DNA of 64,000 bases, from positions 558,001-622,000 of the forward strand of contig NZ_JANUBZ010000001.1 in the NCBI RefSeq assembly GCF_024808665.1. The letters run 5' to 3'. Origin of the DNA: Mucilaginibacter empetricola (lineage in GTDB: Bacteria > Bacteroidota > Bacteroidia > Sphingobacteriales > Sphingobacteriaceae). The notes under the pieces are model-generated. The model worked only from the letters and a program-made list of their open reading frames with translations. It had not been told where the DNA came from and searched no databases. The translations under genes were made by a program, and so were the position numbers. Positions 26,833 through 35,121 of the stretch are shown piece by piece. Each line of letters opens with the position of its first letter. Within the stretch, counting starts at the first letter, position 1.

Positions 26833-29800
26833 TCTTTTTTCCTGGCTTTAACGGAAAGCTGATATTTGTAAAGCAGGTAATAAGTGATCATTTCCTGTTT
26901 TCGCGACTCATCCGTAAATAGCCGGTTCAGATGCATATGGATAATGCTGGCAAGCAGCCCGTCCTTATCACCTCGGCGGTTATTATTCGCTATCAATGAA
27001 ACGGCACTATTGAACCTGCAGGCAACAATTCCCATTCCGTATCTCTTATAAACCCCACTATCATGGAAAGTCGATTGAATAGGTGCCGACAGCTCCCTGT
27101 ATTTTTTATCCAATTCCATATTCATTTTTGGCGCTTTGAATTCTGAAGAGAATTGAAGGTATTGGCGGTAAACAAAAGCAAGTTGGCTTTCATTATCGGC
27201 TAAAGATAAAGTCAGCATATCTTTTACGCTTAGGAGCGCAAAAAGATAAGGTGGCAGGGTTGGGTCGTTTTGATTGCGCTTCAGGTAGCTGAGTACAAAT
27301 TCACTACTGGCCCAAAAGAAATTTTCGGTAATTTTAAAATCAATGGTCTGATACCGTTCCAATTCCCTGCTGTAGGTATCGACCTGATATTCCCTGATAA
27401 CATGATGTTTGATCCGGTCTTCAAGCTTCTCTTTGAAAGCAATCAGCACCTCGCTGATATCTTCAGGGCTTATCTGCATTCTTAACCGGATATGCGGCGC
27501 GTGATCTTCATAGCGTATAAAAAACCATCGTCTGATCTTTCCATTTTTATAGGTTCTGCGCAACAGCGGGATAATGCTGAAGAGCAGCCGGTTTGCCCCA
27601 ATTTTGGGAGAATAGATCTTTAAATACAGCCATTCCGAACCTGGTGCAAATTTACGCTGTTGTTTAATAGGTATAACCGGAGGCTTGACCAGTGCAGGCA
27701 CAACAATCGGTTCGGTCGAGTAGATAAAGGCGTTAAACTGGTTCACAAAACCATTGTCCAGGCCATCCGGTTGACACTCTTTAATAACCGCTTCTTTTTT
27801 TTGCTTTAAACACGCGGCAAAGAACAACCTGTCCCGGGTCAAGTCGCGATTAAATATAAGCTGTTGATCGCCCTCCGCTAATGAAAACATTGCCGGAAGG
27901 CGTATTGAAGAGCTGAGCCGTTCAAAGGATGCATTAATTTCAGCAGGTTCGGCCATTTGCAGGGAATTGATCTCCTGTTCACCTAATATCCAGGTCGCCA
28001 AATGAAGAACAGTTCCCTTATATACTACAGCGGGATAAAAGCTTACGCCCGGAAAATACTTCCGGAGATCAAGTGACAAGTTCGAACGTCCGAACTGATA
28101 GGAAATATCTGCCAGGAAACGAAATAACGGTAGCCGGTTAATGGAATGGTTATAAGCGGAGGTCAGACGGGGGATAACCACTTTGTTATATTTAAGCGAC
28201 CGTAACATTACCTTGTTATTTTCAATACTGACCTGGATATCCGATAGCTCCAGTTGATGAGCGGAACTATTCAGAGATACGGCCGTAACCGGTAGTTCCC
28301 ATGACCATATTCTTTCCCTGCGGTTTACATTGTCCACATGGGGATCGGCTAAATGTAGCACTTCTGCGAATATGAGTTCAGGGTTGGCTGCCTCCTGTTC
28401 GTGGGCTATCGAACGCGCGAATTTATGTATGTCCTCACCTGTAACCGTGAATCTCCCCATCAATGCCGGGGCGTTGACGCCGCCCGCGCTTTCTATATAA
28501 AGCTGATCTTTCAGGATACGGAACAATACCGAAAGCCCGTGTAGCGGAGGACTTTCGTCACCGGCTTTCAAATTGATCAGATCCTCGTGGCCAAGCCGGA
28601 TGACGGGCGGTTCATCCCCCCTGATCTTTTGCCAGCAGTCAAGCAGGTGACTATGGGCAGCCGTCCAATTCATCGTATTCTTGGGGCTACCGTTGGCCTG
28701 AATATTTATGGTCCCCAAAAGCGGGTTTCTGCCATCTGATGATAGCTCCTGGTAACCAATGCCGGTTTCCGGGTCCAAAGCAGCCAACAGCGGCAATGTC
28801 TGCCCGTCAAAATGCTTTTGAAAAGCTTGGGCAAATACTTCCATGTTCGGAACGCTATCCTTGGAACTAAGACAGTCTAAGGCGAACAAACCATCTTTTA
28901 TTTGATCCTGGAATTTGCTGTCCAGCGTGCCCGGAAGCTCTCGCCCCAATATGACATTAAACAGATCTTGCCGGGAATCACTATGACCTGAACTATTCGG
29001 CAAAAGCGCCCGCATTGACCGGCTGATCTCGTTGAAAAACGCCGGGTCTATTTCCGGGACGGAAAGCAGCCTGAATATTTCGTTGAGCCGATGGGTCCTT
29101 AAACTGCTTGTTCCTTCTTCTGATATTTTTTGCAGCAAACTTTGCAAATAGTTTTGGCCAGTGATATTAGGGCTCATTGTATTGATTAGCAATTGTGCAT
29201 CCGTCAGAAATTCAAAATAGTCTTGCCCCTCTTCCTGTGAACAACACCATTCATTTTCAATAAATTTTACAATATTAATTTTATCCTTACCAGTAGAACA
29301 AAAGAAGATCAGGTCTTTCAACGATTTCGAAAAAACAGTGGACTGCAACAGGTATTCCCTTTTATAATTGGCGTATTCTATGGAAGTCCGGATGAACCGG
29401 TATTCATTCGCGGCGCGGTAAAGCGTGAAATTCGGTATATAAAGTGATGCCGGGCCGAGTTCATTTAATAGTAATTGGCGGCCCAGGATCATCACATAAG
29501 TTTGGTCCGGCTGGGCAGTGATCTTGAAATTATTACCTTGCAGCGGTAAATGACTGGCATTATCCCAAGATATTAAACTTACCGCAGAAAACAGCCCGAA
29601 TGGGGTTGGGCGAAATGATATCCTGTTTAAATACCTTTCTATAGTCAGTTGCTCGCGGTCTGATAGCCGATCATACCTAAATTCGACCCGGCTAAGTTTT
29701 TCATAGAAGCCCGGACTCGCCAGATACAATGCCAACCGGAAAAATAGATCATCTAACGCTTTTTGCCGATCCGTATTAATATAATATTCCCCGCTTTTAG

Positions 29801-29843
29801 CTGGCGTTCGGAGCAAAAGCTTTTCCGCGAAAATAAAATTCAT
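26829..29843 (-). CDS. lanB: Full-length lantibiotic dehydratase (class I LanB)
   Basis: A 1,004-residue protein with the glutamylation (Lant_dehydr_N) domain over roughly the first 650 residues (RISFRPTPFGLFSAVS near residue 75) and a C-terminal elimination (SpaB_C) domain from about 740 (WLYLKIYSPKIGANRLLF, then FFIRYEDHAPHIRLRM). Such enzymes use glutamyl-tRNA to dehydrate Ser and Thr in a precursor peptide. No LanC, transporter or clear precursor gene lies in the window, so it is an orphan or the remains of a cluster cut at the integrase junction. A tandem FNR-box promoter at 30042-30108 points into it through a short upstream ORF at 29955-30017. Confidence 0.9.
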   Translation of the reverse strand: MNFIFAEKLLLRTPAKSGEYYINTDRQKALDDLFFRLALYLASPGFYEKLSRVEFRYDRLSDREQLTIERYLNRISFRPTPFGLFSAVSLISWDNASHLPLQGNNFKITAQPDQTYVMILGRQLLLNELGPASLYIPNFTLYRAANEYRFIRTSIEYANYKREYLLQSTVFSKSLKDLIFFCSTGKDKINIVKFIENEWCCSQEEGQDYFEFLTDAQLLINTMSPNITGQNYLQSLLQKISEEGTSSLRTHRLNEIFRLLSVPEIDPAFFNEISRSMRALLPNSSGHSDSRQDLFNVILGRELPGTLDSKFQDQIKDGLFALDCLSSKDSVPNMEVFAQAFQKHFDGQTLPLLAALDPETGIGYQELSSDGRNPLLGTINIQANGSPKNTMNWTAAHSHLLDCWQKIRGDEPPVIRLGHEDLINLKAGDESPPLHGLSVLFRILKDQLYIESAGGVNAPALMGRFTVTGEDIHKFARSIAHEQEAANPELIFAEVLHLADPHVDNVNRRERIWSWELPVTAVSLNSSAHQLELSDIQVSIENNKVMLRSLKYNKVVIPRLTSAYNHSINRLPLFRFLADISYQFGRSNLSLDLRKYFPGVSFYPAVVYKGTVLHLATWILGEQEINSLQMAEPAEINASFERLSSSIRLPAMFSLAEGDQQLIFNRDLTRDRLFFAACLKQKKEAVIKECQPDGLDNGFVNQFNAFIYSTEPIVVPALVKPPVIPIKQQRKFAPGSEWLYLKIYSPKIGANRLLFSIIPLLRRTYKNGKIRRWFFIRYEDHAPHIRLRMQISPEDISEVLIAFKEKLEDRIKHHVIREYQVDTYSRELERYQTIDFKITENFFWASSEFVLSYLKRNQNDPTLPPYLFALLSVKDMLTLSLADNESQLAFVYRQYLQFSSEFKAPKMNMELDKKYRELSAPIQSTFHDSGVYKRYGMGIVACRFNSAVSLIANNNRRGDKDGLLASIIHMHLNRLFTDESRKQEMITYYLLYKYQLSVKARKKD

Positions 29844-29954
29844 AAGTAGTTTGATGGATAAAAAAACAGGTTAATAGGTTTGCATAACAATTGTGTAAAA
29901 AATGACGGCAACCAGGGTATTTCGGATTCAGCTTTTGATCGGCCTGGAACAAAA

Positions 29955-30017
29955 TCAGGTCTCAACAGGTTGAAAAAAACCTGTCAATTTCTTGTTGAGT
30001 TTTTCAAAGCGTTTCAT
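29955..30017 (-). CDS. Small ORF in the lanB leader, candidate leader-peptide remnant
   Basis: The ATG at 30017 lies about 20 nt after the predicted start site of the lanB promoter, behind an A-rich leader (ATTAAAAAAGCTAGA). It encodes MKRFEKLNKKLTGFFQPVET. The lysine-rich start resembles leaders of Bacteroidota class I lanthipeptides, but there is no Ser/Thr/Cys core. It may be a truncated precursor, a regulatory leader peptide, or chance. Its coding region can fold into competing hairpins (29961-29999). Confidence 0.35.
   Translation of the reverse strand: MKRFEKLNKKLTGFFQPVET
29961..29999 (-). promoter_or_regulatory. Alternative hairpins inside the lanB leader
   Basis: ACAGGTT (29978-29984 on the minus strand) can pair with AACCTGT (29965-29971), or CTCAACA (29993-29999) with TGTTGAG (29961-29967); the two stems share bases 29965-29967 and exclude each other. 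This is attenuator-like geometry, but no strong T run follows. Confidence 0.35.
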
Positions 30018-30041
30018 TCTAGCTTTTTTAATGAATAATGT

Positions 30042-30108
30042 CAAATATCCATCCGCTGTCGATCCGGAACCTTGATATTTGTCAAGAAAAGGTGTTGATT
30101 TATCATCG
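30042..30108 (-). promoter_or_regulatory. Tandem FNR-box promoter for lanB (P1)
   Basis: Boxes at 30095-30108 (good half TTGAT, weak other half) and 30072-30085 (TTGATATTTGTCAA on the plus strand), 23 bp apart, then a 22-bp gap and minus-strand GATATTTG at 30042-30049. Predicted start near 30037. Confidence 0.7.
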
Positions 30109-30408
30109 CTGCTAAGGCACGTTTTATTGAAGCAGGAATAAACTTAGCCGTGATAATGCTCTGGTCTATCCGGGCGCTTTAGCCAAAAACATAATCTGAA
30201 GAATGGCGGCAAATAACCGTAAAGCATTTTGACTGTAAAGGGGCAATATTTCTTCTTCTATTGCGCGGCTTTTGGGTGGCAGTTCACCTCCTGCTGAAAT
30301 AGCACATCATTTTGAACCAGGCTGTTGACCGGCTTCGGATTTGAAGCGGCCAACTATTGTTTCTGGTATGGATATTAAAAAACTGTAGCGATTAGGTCGA
30401 CAACAAAA
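30109..30408. other. Gap with a possible coding remnant
   Basis: Between the lanB promoter and the Crp/Fnr gene I see no complete gene. A minus-strand frame of about 45 codons near 30176-30310 (contains KSRAIEEEILPLYSQNALRL) has protein-like composition but no good start and no family that I recognise. Confidence 0.3.
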
Positions 30409-30999
30409 TTACGCCTTCAAAGCCATTTTTCTTATTCTGCTCAATGTTTCCGGGGAAATACCGAGATACGAAGCGATCATATTTTGCGGAAAACGATTAA
30501 AAAAATACGGATATGTTTTGGCGAGGTCCTCGTACCGCTCTTCTGCTGTTAAACTTATCGCTGCATGCATTCTCTTGTTATTTGCAATCGCCGCGCCCCG
30601 GCCCAGCGACTCCAGCATTTCGGCAATCGCACGGATACTCCGCACCATATCGTTCAACTGCTCACTGGTGATCAGTAACATCTCTGTATCTTCTAGCGCC
30701 TCGACGTAATATTTGCTGGGGGTAAGCAAATGAAAACTTTCATAATCGCCAACCCACCAGTCTTCCATACCGAAGTGTAAAATGTGTTCGTGTCCCCGCT
30801 CGTCAACCGAAAACATACGTGTTGCCCCTTTGATAATAAAACCCATGTATTTGCATACATCCCCCTCCTGGAGGAAAAACTGCCGTTTCCGCAATTTTTT
30901 AGGCTTTAGTTTGTTCATGATCAATCCACGTTCATCATCGGAAAGCGTCACGGATGACTTTTTTTCGATATAGTCAAATAAGGGAGTAAAATCGGCCAC
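30409..30999 (-). CDS. Crp/Fnr-family regulator, candidate controller of the tandem-box regulon
   Basis: A 196-residue cNMP-fold regulator (FFLQEGDVCKYMGFIIKGATRMF, HFGMEDWWVGDYESF) with a C-terminal helix-turn-helix ASYLGISPETLSRIRK. ETLSR matches the ETISR recognition helix of E. coli FNR, whose Glu, Ser and Arg read TTGA. No FNR-type cysteines are present, so the signal is not an Fe-S cluster of that kind. The start appears to be GTG at 30999. It lies beside the first of the tandem FNR-type promoters and is closely related to the genes at 43463 and 60232. Confidence 0.88.
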   Translation of the reverse strand: MADFTPLFDYIEKKSSVTLSDDERGLIMNKLKPKKLRKRQFFLQEGDVCKYMGFIIKGATRMFSVDERGHEHILHFGMEDWWVGDYESFHLLTPSKYYVEALEDTEMLLITSEQLNDMVRSIRAIAEMLESLGRGAAIANNKRMHAAISLTAEERYEDLAKTYPYFFNRFPQNMIASYLGISPETLSRIRKMALKA

Positions 31000-31191
31000 G
31001 GCTGGATAATATTTTTAGTTAATAATAGATAAATATTTAAAATTATGATTTTTTAATCAAAAACGCATAAAACAAGCCCCGCATGATCCAAATCGTATAT
31101 TTTTCAGGGCCGGGAATATATTAAACTGCAAAACCCGGCCTGAAAAAATAAATAAGACGCAATGTTGACTTAAAGAATTAAATCCGTCATA

Positions 31192-31953
31192 TCACAAAAA
31201 CATCCCGCCCGATGCTTCGATGCGTTGCGCATTGATCCAACGGGCATCGTCTGTACACAGGAAAGCGATCACGCTGCCTATATCGTCCGGAATCCCTGGC
31301 CGTCCTAAAGCAGTTGCCTTTGACATAAGTTCCCGCATACCTGGGTGACTAAATGCTTCCGCAGTGAAATCTGTTTCGATAATACCTGGCGCGACCGTGT
31401 TCGCAGTAATTTGTCTTGGACCCAATTCTTTGGCCAGGTACCGGGTGAATACTTCGATTGCGCCCTTCATGGAAGCGTAAGCGGCATAGCCCGGTGACGA
31501 GAACCGCGTTAAACCGCTGGATAAGTTGATAATGCGGCCTCCGTCGGCTATTACAGGCAAGAGCGTTTGCGTAAGAAAATAAACGCCTTTAAAGTGAACG
31601 TTTACCAGGTTATCAAAATCGTCCTCCTTAGTCTTTCCAAAAAGTGAGGGCGCATCGATACCTGCGTTGTTGATCAGGAAATCAAATTGCTCCCTTTCCC
31701 ATTTCGTTTTTAATACAGATAGCAATTGCTCGGAAAATCCTTCAAATGATTTTACTTCACCCGTATCCAATTGGAGCGCGGCGGCTTTTCTTCCCATTGC
31801 TACTATCTCAGTAACGGTTGCTTCGGCTTCCTCCTTTTTACTACGATAAGTTAATATCACATCGATGCCTCTCCAGGCAATATGCAGAGCGCTGTTTTTG
31901 CCCAATCCGCGGCTGCCACCGGTGATAAGGGCGATCCTGGTAGTGGTTCCCAT
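31192..31953 (-). CDS. SDR-family oxidoreductase under tandem-box control
   Basis: A 253-residue short-chain dehydrogenase: cofactor motif TGGSRGLG (11-18), NNAG (95-98), Ser145 in NLSSG, Tyr159 and Lys163 in YASMK. It resembles 3-oxoacyl-ACP reductase-like SDRs. I use the ATG at 31953: the longer frame would begin inside the FNR-type box at 32006-32019, upstream of the predicted transcription start. The gene shares its two boxes with the divergent transcript leading to the pirin gene. Confidence 0.88.
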   Translation of the reverse strand: MGTTTRIALITGGSRGLGKNSALHIAWRGIDVILTYRSKKEEAEATVTEIVAMGRKAAALQLDTGEVKSFEGFSEQLLSVLKTKWEREQFDFLINNAGIDAPSLFGKTKEDDFDNLVNVHFKGVYFLTQTLLPVIADGGRIINLSSGLTRFSSPGYAAYASMKGAIEVFTRYLAKELGPRQITANTVAPGIIETDFTAEAFSHPGMRELMSKATALGRPGIPDDIGSVIAFLCTDDARWINAQRIEASGGMFL

Positions 31954-31975
31954 GGTTTTATAGTTTTTGACTATG

Positions 31976-32042
31976 CAAAGTTTGTGTAAAGTGAGATGCC
32001 CGCTCTTGATAAATGTCAAGAATACTTTTTGACAAGTATCAA
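31976..32042 (-). promoter_or_regulatory. Tandem FNR-box promoter for the SDR gene (P2)
   Basis: Boxes TTGACAAGTATCAA (32029-32042) and TTGATAAATGTCAA (32006-32019), 22-bp gap, minus-strand AAACTTTG at 31976-31983. The start is expected near 31971, 18 nt before the ATG. Confidence 0.75.
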
Positions 32043-32072
32043 GAGCCAGCCCTTTTTGGATAGAGAACTTTA
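32006..32072 (+). promoter_or_regulatory. Tandem FNR-box promoter towards the pirin gene (P3)
   Basis: Uses the same two boxes in the other direction: 22 bp after 32042 lies GAACTTTA at 32065-32072, a weaker -7 element. The pair thus forms a divergent promoter. Confidence 0.65.
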
Positions 32073-32093
32073 CATCATCAAATTGAAAAGAAA

Positions 32094-32306
32094 ATGAAAA
32101 TCATATCCTGGATACTCTCCCTATTTTTTTCGGACATGAAGCCTGAAGACATTTCATTGGAATTGATTTTCGTTGGCTTGTTCTTCAAAGCCGGTTGGGT
32201 TTTGCTAATCACGTTGCTCAACTATGCGGTGAAAGCATTTAAATGTACACTTGCCGCACGTCCTAACTTGAATTCACGCCGCTTTACCTTATGTCACGAA
32301 CTCTAA
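32094..32306 (+). CDS. Small hypothetical membrane-type protein
   Basis: A 70-codon frame whose ATG lies about 17 nt after the predicted start of promoter P3. It has one hydrophobic segment (LIFVGLFFKAGWVLLITLL) and a low-complexity end. I do not recognise a family. The following two frames are also short and one is a clear fragment, so this may be the start of a truncated gene. Confidence 0.4.
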   Translation: MKIISWILSLFFSDMKPEDISLELIFVGLFFKAGWVLLITLLNYAVKAFKCTLAARPNLNSRRFTLCHEL

Positions 32307-32328
32307 AAGGTGGTATAACAATCATAAA

Positions 32329-32451
32329 ATGAAAACTCCTCTTAAAATCGCAATCATCGGCGCTACAGGAAATGCCGGAAAGAGCATGACGGAAGAAGCC
32401 TTAAGGCGCGGTCACCAGGTTGCCGGTATTGCAAGGAACATTAACGGATAA
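32329..32451 (+). pseudogene. N-terminal fragment of an NmrA-like NAD(P)-binding protein
   Basis: Forty codons (MKTPLKIAIIGATGNAGKSM to ARNING) match the first 39 residues of the intact protein at 37777-38400, including the GxxGNxG cofactor motif, and then stop at TAA. The remainder of the about 207-residue protein is absent, so this is a truncated paralogue. Confidence 0.8.
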
Positions 32452-32463
32452 TATAATTAAGAA

Positions 32464-32715
32464 ATGCAAGCGATATTCATTTTCACGCATCTTATCATGA
32501 TCGGTGCAGTTTCAACGATCTCCTATATGGTTTTTGAAATTGAACCCAAAGAGACGGGCATTTATGCGGTTCCCCAATTAAGGGAACACTACTTAACCAG
32601 AAAGTATAAAGTCTTTGCATGCGGCGTGAAAACTATAATCGCTGGCCTTAAATGCCAGCTATCAAGGCTGAAAATAGCGAACATTTTGACCCGAAGATCG
32701 GGCGAAATTATTTAA
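32464..32715 (+). CDS. Hypothetical protein, possibly spurious
   Basis: An 83-codon frame with one hydrophobic N-terminal segment (IFIFTHLIMIGAVSTISYMVF) and a basic C-terminus. It is between a gene fragment and the pirin gene on the P3 transcript. No family recognised. It could be a remnant. Confidence 0.35.
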   Translation: MQAIFIFTHLIMIGAVSTISYMVFEIEPKETGIYAVPQLREHYLTRKYKVFACGVKTIIAGLKCQLSRLKIANILTRRSGEII

Positions 32716-32746
32716 CAGAATCATATCAAAAATCAGAGAAAGAAAA

Positions 32747-33616
32747 ATGCTAAATACAAGTATTGAAGGAAAGAATGTAAAAGTAGGCGATTTGCTCGTT
32801 AACCGGCTCCTCCCGGGAGATACAATAGCGAGTGTTGGTCCGTTCCTATTGCTGGATCACGGTTATCCCGTCACGTACCAACAGGGCGCACTGTATAAGC
32901 CGTCCCTGAATGAACATCCGCATCGCGGACTTGTTGCCTTCACCTATGTTATCAATGGGGAAGTTGAACATTTTGACAGCCTCGGCAATCATGGATTTGC
33001 CAGGGCTGGCGACGCGCACTGGCTCAGCTCGGGAAAGGGCATCTTACACGGTGAGCGTGTAAGTGCACGTCTGGTTGAATCGGGAGGTACACTTCACGCC
33101 ATCCAGTTTTGGACCAATATCCCATCCGGCCATAAAGACGATGACCCGGAATACCGGACCTTTAGTGCCGACGATTTCCCGTTTGCGGACCTGCCTGAAC
33201 TTGCCGGCAAGATCCGTGTGTTGCTTGGTAGTTGCGGAGATATAGAGTCACCTGCAGATTCACTGTCGGAGGCATTTCTTTACCGGGTCACCCTGAACGC
33301 GAAGTCGGAGTTTTGGCTTCCGGCAAAGCAGGAAATGAAAACTGCCGTTTTCGTTCCGGATAATCCAATACTGGTAAACGGAACTATTGTTGAAAAGAGC
33401 CAGTTATTGGTACTGGAAAACAGCAACGAAGAAATTGCATTGCGCAACCCGGGAATATCAAAGGCAGATGCCTTCATTCTCGGGGGGCCGGAACCCGACG
33501 AACAGATCGTTGTTCAGGGGCCCTTTGCCATGAATTCGGTGGAAGCAATTGCAGCTGCTTATGAGGATTTTTTCGCCGGGAAATACGGCTTCATGCCAAA
33601 GCTGCAAAAGCATTAA
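32747..33616 (+). CDS. Pirin-family protein
   Basis: A 289-residue bicupin of the pirin family with the metal ligands His57, His59 (HPHRG), His101 and Glu103 (LHGER). Pirins act as iron-binding redox proteins; some are quercetin dioxygenases. It is the last gene of the P3 transcript. Its terminator region overlaps the first FNR-type box of the efflux operon promoter. Confidence 0.9.
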   Translation: MLNTSIEGKNVKVGDLLVNRLLPGDTIASVGPFLLLDHGYPVTYQQGALYKPSLNEHPHRGLVAFTYVINGEVEHFDSLGNHGFARAGDAHWLSSGKGILHGERVSARLVESGGTLHAIQFWTNIPSGHKDDDPEYRTFSADDFPFADLPELAGKIRVLLGSCGDIESPADSLSEAFLYRVTLNAKSEFWLPAKQEMKTAVFVPDNPILVNGTIVEKSQLLVLENSNEEIALRNPGISKADAFILGGPEPDEQIVVQGPFAMNSVEAIAAAYEDFFAGKYGFMPKLQKH

Positions 33617-33623
33617 AAAGGAA

Positions 33624-33652
33624 AAGCGCTTGACATTTGTCAAGCACTTTTT
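33624..33652 (+). terminator. Terminator overlapping an FNR-type box
   Basis: AAAGCGCTTGACA and TGTCAAGCACTTT can form a stem with one mismatch, followed by T7. The central 14 bp of the stem is the box at 33630-33643, so one sequence appears to end the pirin transcript and help start the efflux operon. Confidence 0.6.
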
Positions 33653-33696
33653 TTGATTAAAATCAAGGTCGGGAGCATTTTGGAGGGATAGTTTTG
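33630..33696 (+). promoter_or_regulatory. Tandem FNR-box promoter for the efflux operon (P4)
   Basis: TTGACATTTGTCAA (33630-33643) and TTGATTAAAATCAA (33653-33666), then 22 bp and TAGTTTTG (33689-33696), a perfect TAnnTTTG. Expected start near 33701. Confidence 0.85.
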
Positions 33697-33784
33697 TTAT
33701 AACCGCTTTTCGGAGCGGGCATAAATAAGGTTTGCGGGTGCTTTGGCGATCCGCGGAGAATAAAAAAAAGTTTTGCAGTTCCTT

Positions 33785-35107
33785 ATGAAGAAATTTAACA
33801 CCGTCCTGCTATTAGTTGCCTGTTTATTCATACACTCCCTCGCTTTTGCGCAGGACAGTCTGAAGCAACATGTCCTTACCCTCTCCGAGGCATTCAGGCT
33901 GGCGATAGACAACAGCGTCCAGTTGAAAGTCACTGCAAAAAATGTCGACCTTGCCCACCAGCAAACCGAAGTAAGAAAACTGGGCCGGTTACCGTCTATG
34001 TCCACAGGCCTTAATTATGGTTATATCAGCAATGCGGATATCTGGACGCCAGGTTTTGAGCAGCATATTCTCGGGCTGTCACCACATCACTTAGTTTCGT
34101 TCAATGTCGTGGCGGGCCAGGTGATTTTTAGCGGAAATGCAGTTAAGAATTCCATCCTTGAGTCGCAATTTGACGAGCAGATCGCTGAACTGAGCCAAAA
34201 AAATAACGAAACCGATACTAAATTCCTGGTTGCCCAAAAGTATCTTGATATCTATCGTTTTATTACACAAAAGCAAGTTTTTGCAAATAACCTTAAGCTG
34301 GCAAATGCGAGGCTCCGCAACATCCTGGTCCTGCAAAAACAAGGAATGGTTACTCAAAACGACGTTCTGCGTACCGGGATAACGATCTCTGATCTCAAAC
34401 TCAGCATTGAGGAAACAGACAATAATATTGCGATTGTCAACAAGCAACTGAATATGTTAACCGGCCGGCCCGACAGTGCACGAATGATACCGGACAGTAC
34501 TTTACTTTCACAGTCGGAAGTCGACCAGCAGCTATCCTATTTTATGGAAGCTGCCTATCGCGAAAATCATGACCTGAAGATCGCCAATACGCAAAGTAAG
34601 AAAGCAGAGACGGACGTCCGCCTGTCAGGGAGCGACCGGTTGCCGCAATTGAGCCTCTTTGCCCAGACCAATCTGGACAGACCCTATGTATTCTCCAATC
34701 CGCCGACGGATATCTACTTAAACGTCTGGGAGGCCGGGATCGGAGTTAAATATAATATTTCATCTATTTACCAGGCACCGAAAAGGATCAAGGAAAGCAA
34801 GTTAAAGCTGGAGCAATCGCAGGTGGCTGAGACTTTGCAAAAACAGCAGTTGGAACTCGCAGTAAGTTCCGCGTATATCAAATACAACGAAGCCAAAGAT
34901 GAGTTGGTGACTTTAACAAATGATCTGAAGTCGGCGCAGGAAAATTACCGCATCGTCGAAAAGAAATATTATAATCAACTGGCATTATTGACTGATATGA
35001 TCGATGCCGCCAATACAAAAATAGAGGCAGAGATCAGGGTGACGAACGGGCAGATCAATGTGATTTTCTGCTATTACCAGTTATTAAGATCGGTTGGTAC
35101 CATTTAG
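33785..35107 (+). CDS. TolC-family outer membrane efflux protein
   Basis: A 440-residue outer membrane factor. A signal peptide (MKKFNTVLLLVACLFIHSLAFA) is followed by two outer-membrane-efflux repeats with long coiled-coil helices (LSEAFRLAIDNS, then the second repeat near residue 250). It forms the exit duct of a tripartite pump with the HlyD and MFS genes that follow at 14-bp and 9-bp gaps. I use the ATG at 33785, four codons after an alternative start. Expression is probably driven by promoter P4. Confidence 0.9.
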   Translation: MKKFNTVLLLVACLFIHSLAFAQDSLKQHVLTLSEAFRLAIDNSVQLKVTAKNVDLAHQQTEVRKLGRLPSMSTGLNYGYISNADIWTPGFEQHILGLSPHHLVSFNVVAGQVIFSGNAVKNSILESQFDEQIAELSQKNNETDTKFLVAQKYLDIYRFITQKQVFANNLKLANARLRNILVLQKQGMVTQNDVLRTGITISDLKLSIEETDNNIAIVNKQLNMLTGRPDSARMIPDSTLLSQSEVDQQLSYFMEAAYRENHDLKIANTQSKKAETDVRLSGSDRLPQLSLFAQTNLDRPYVFSNPPTDIYLNVWEAGIGVKYNISSIYQAPKRIKESKLKLEQSQVAETLQKQQLELAVSSAYIKYNEAKDELVTLTNDLKSAQENYRIVEKKYYNQLALLTDMIDAANTKIEAEIRVTNGQINVIFCYYQLLRSVGTI

Positions 35108-35121
35108 TTAGCATTAAAATT

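Noticed and set aside
26829..29843. A complete lanthipeptide cluster
   Set aside because: No LanC-like cyclase, transporter, protease or Cys/Ser/Thr-rich core peptide is visible within several kilobases on either side.
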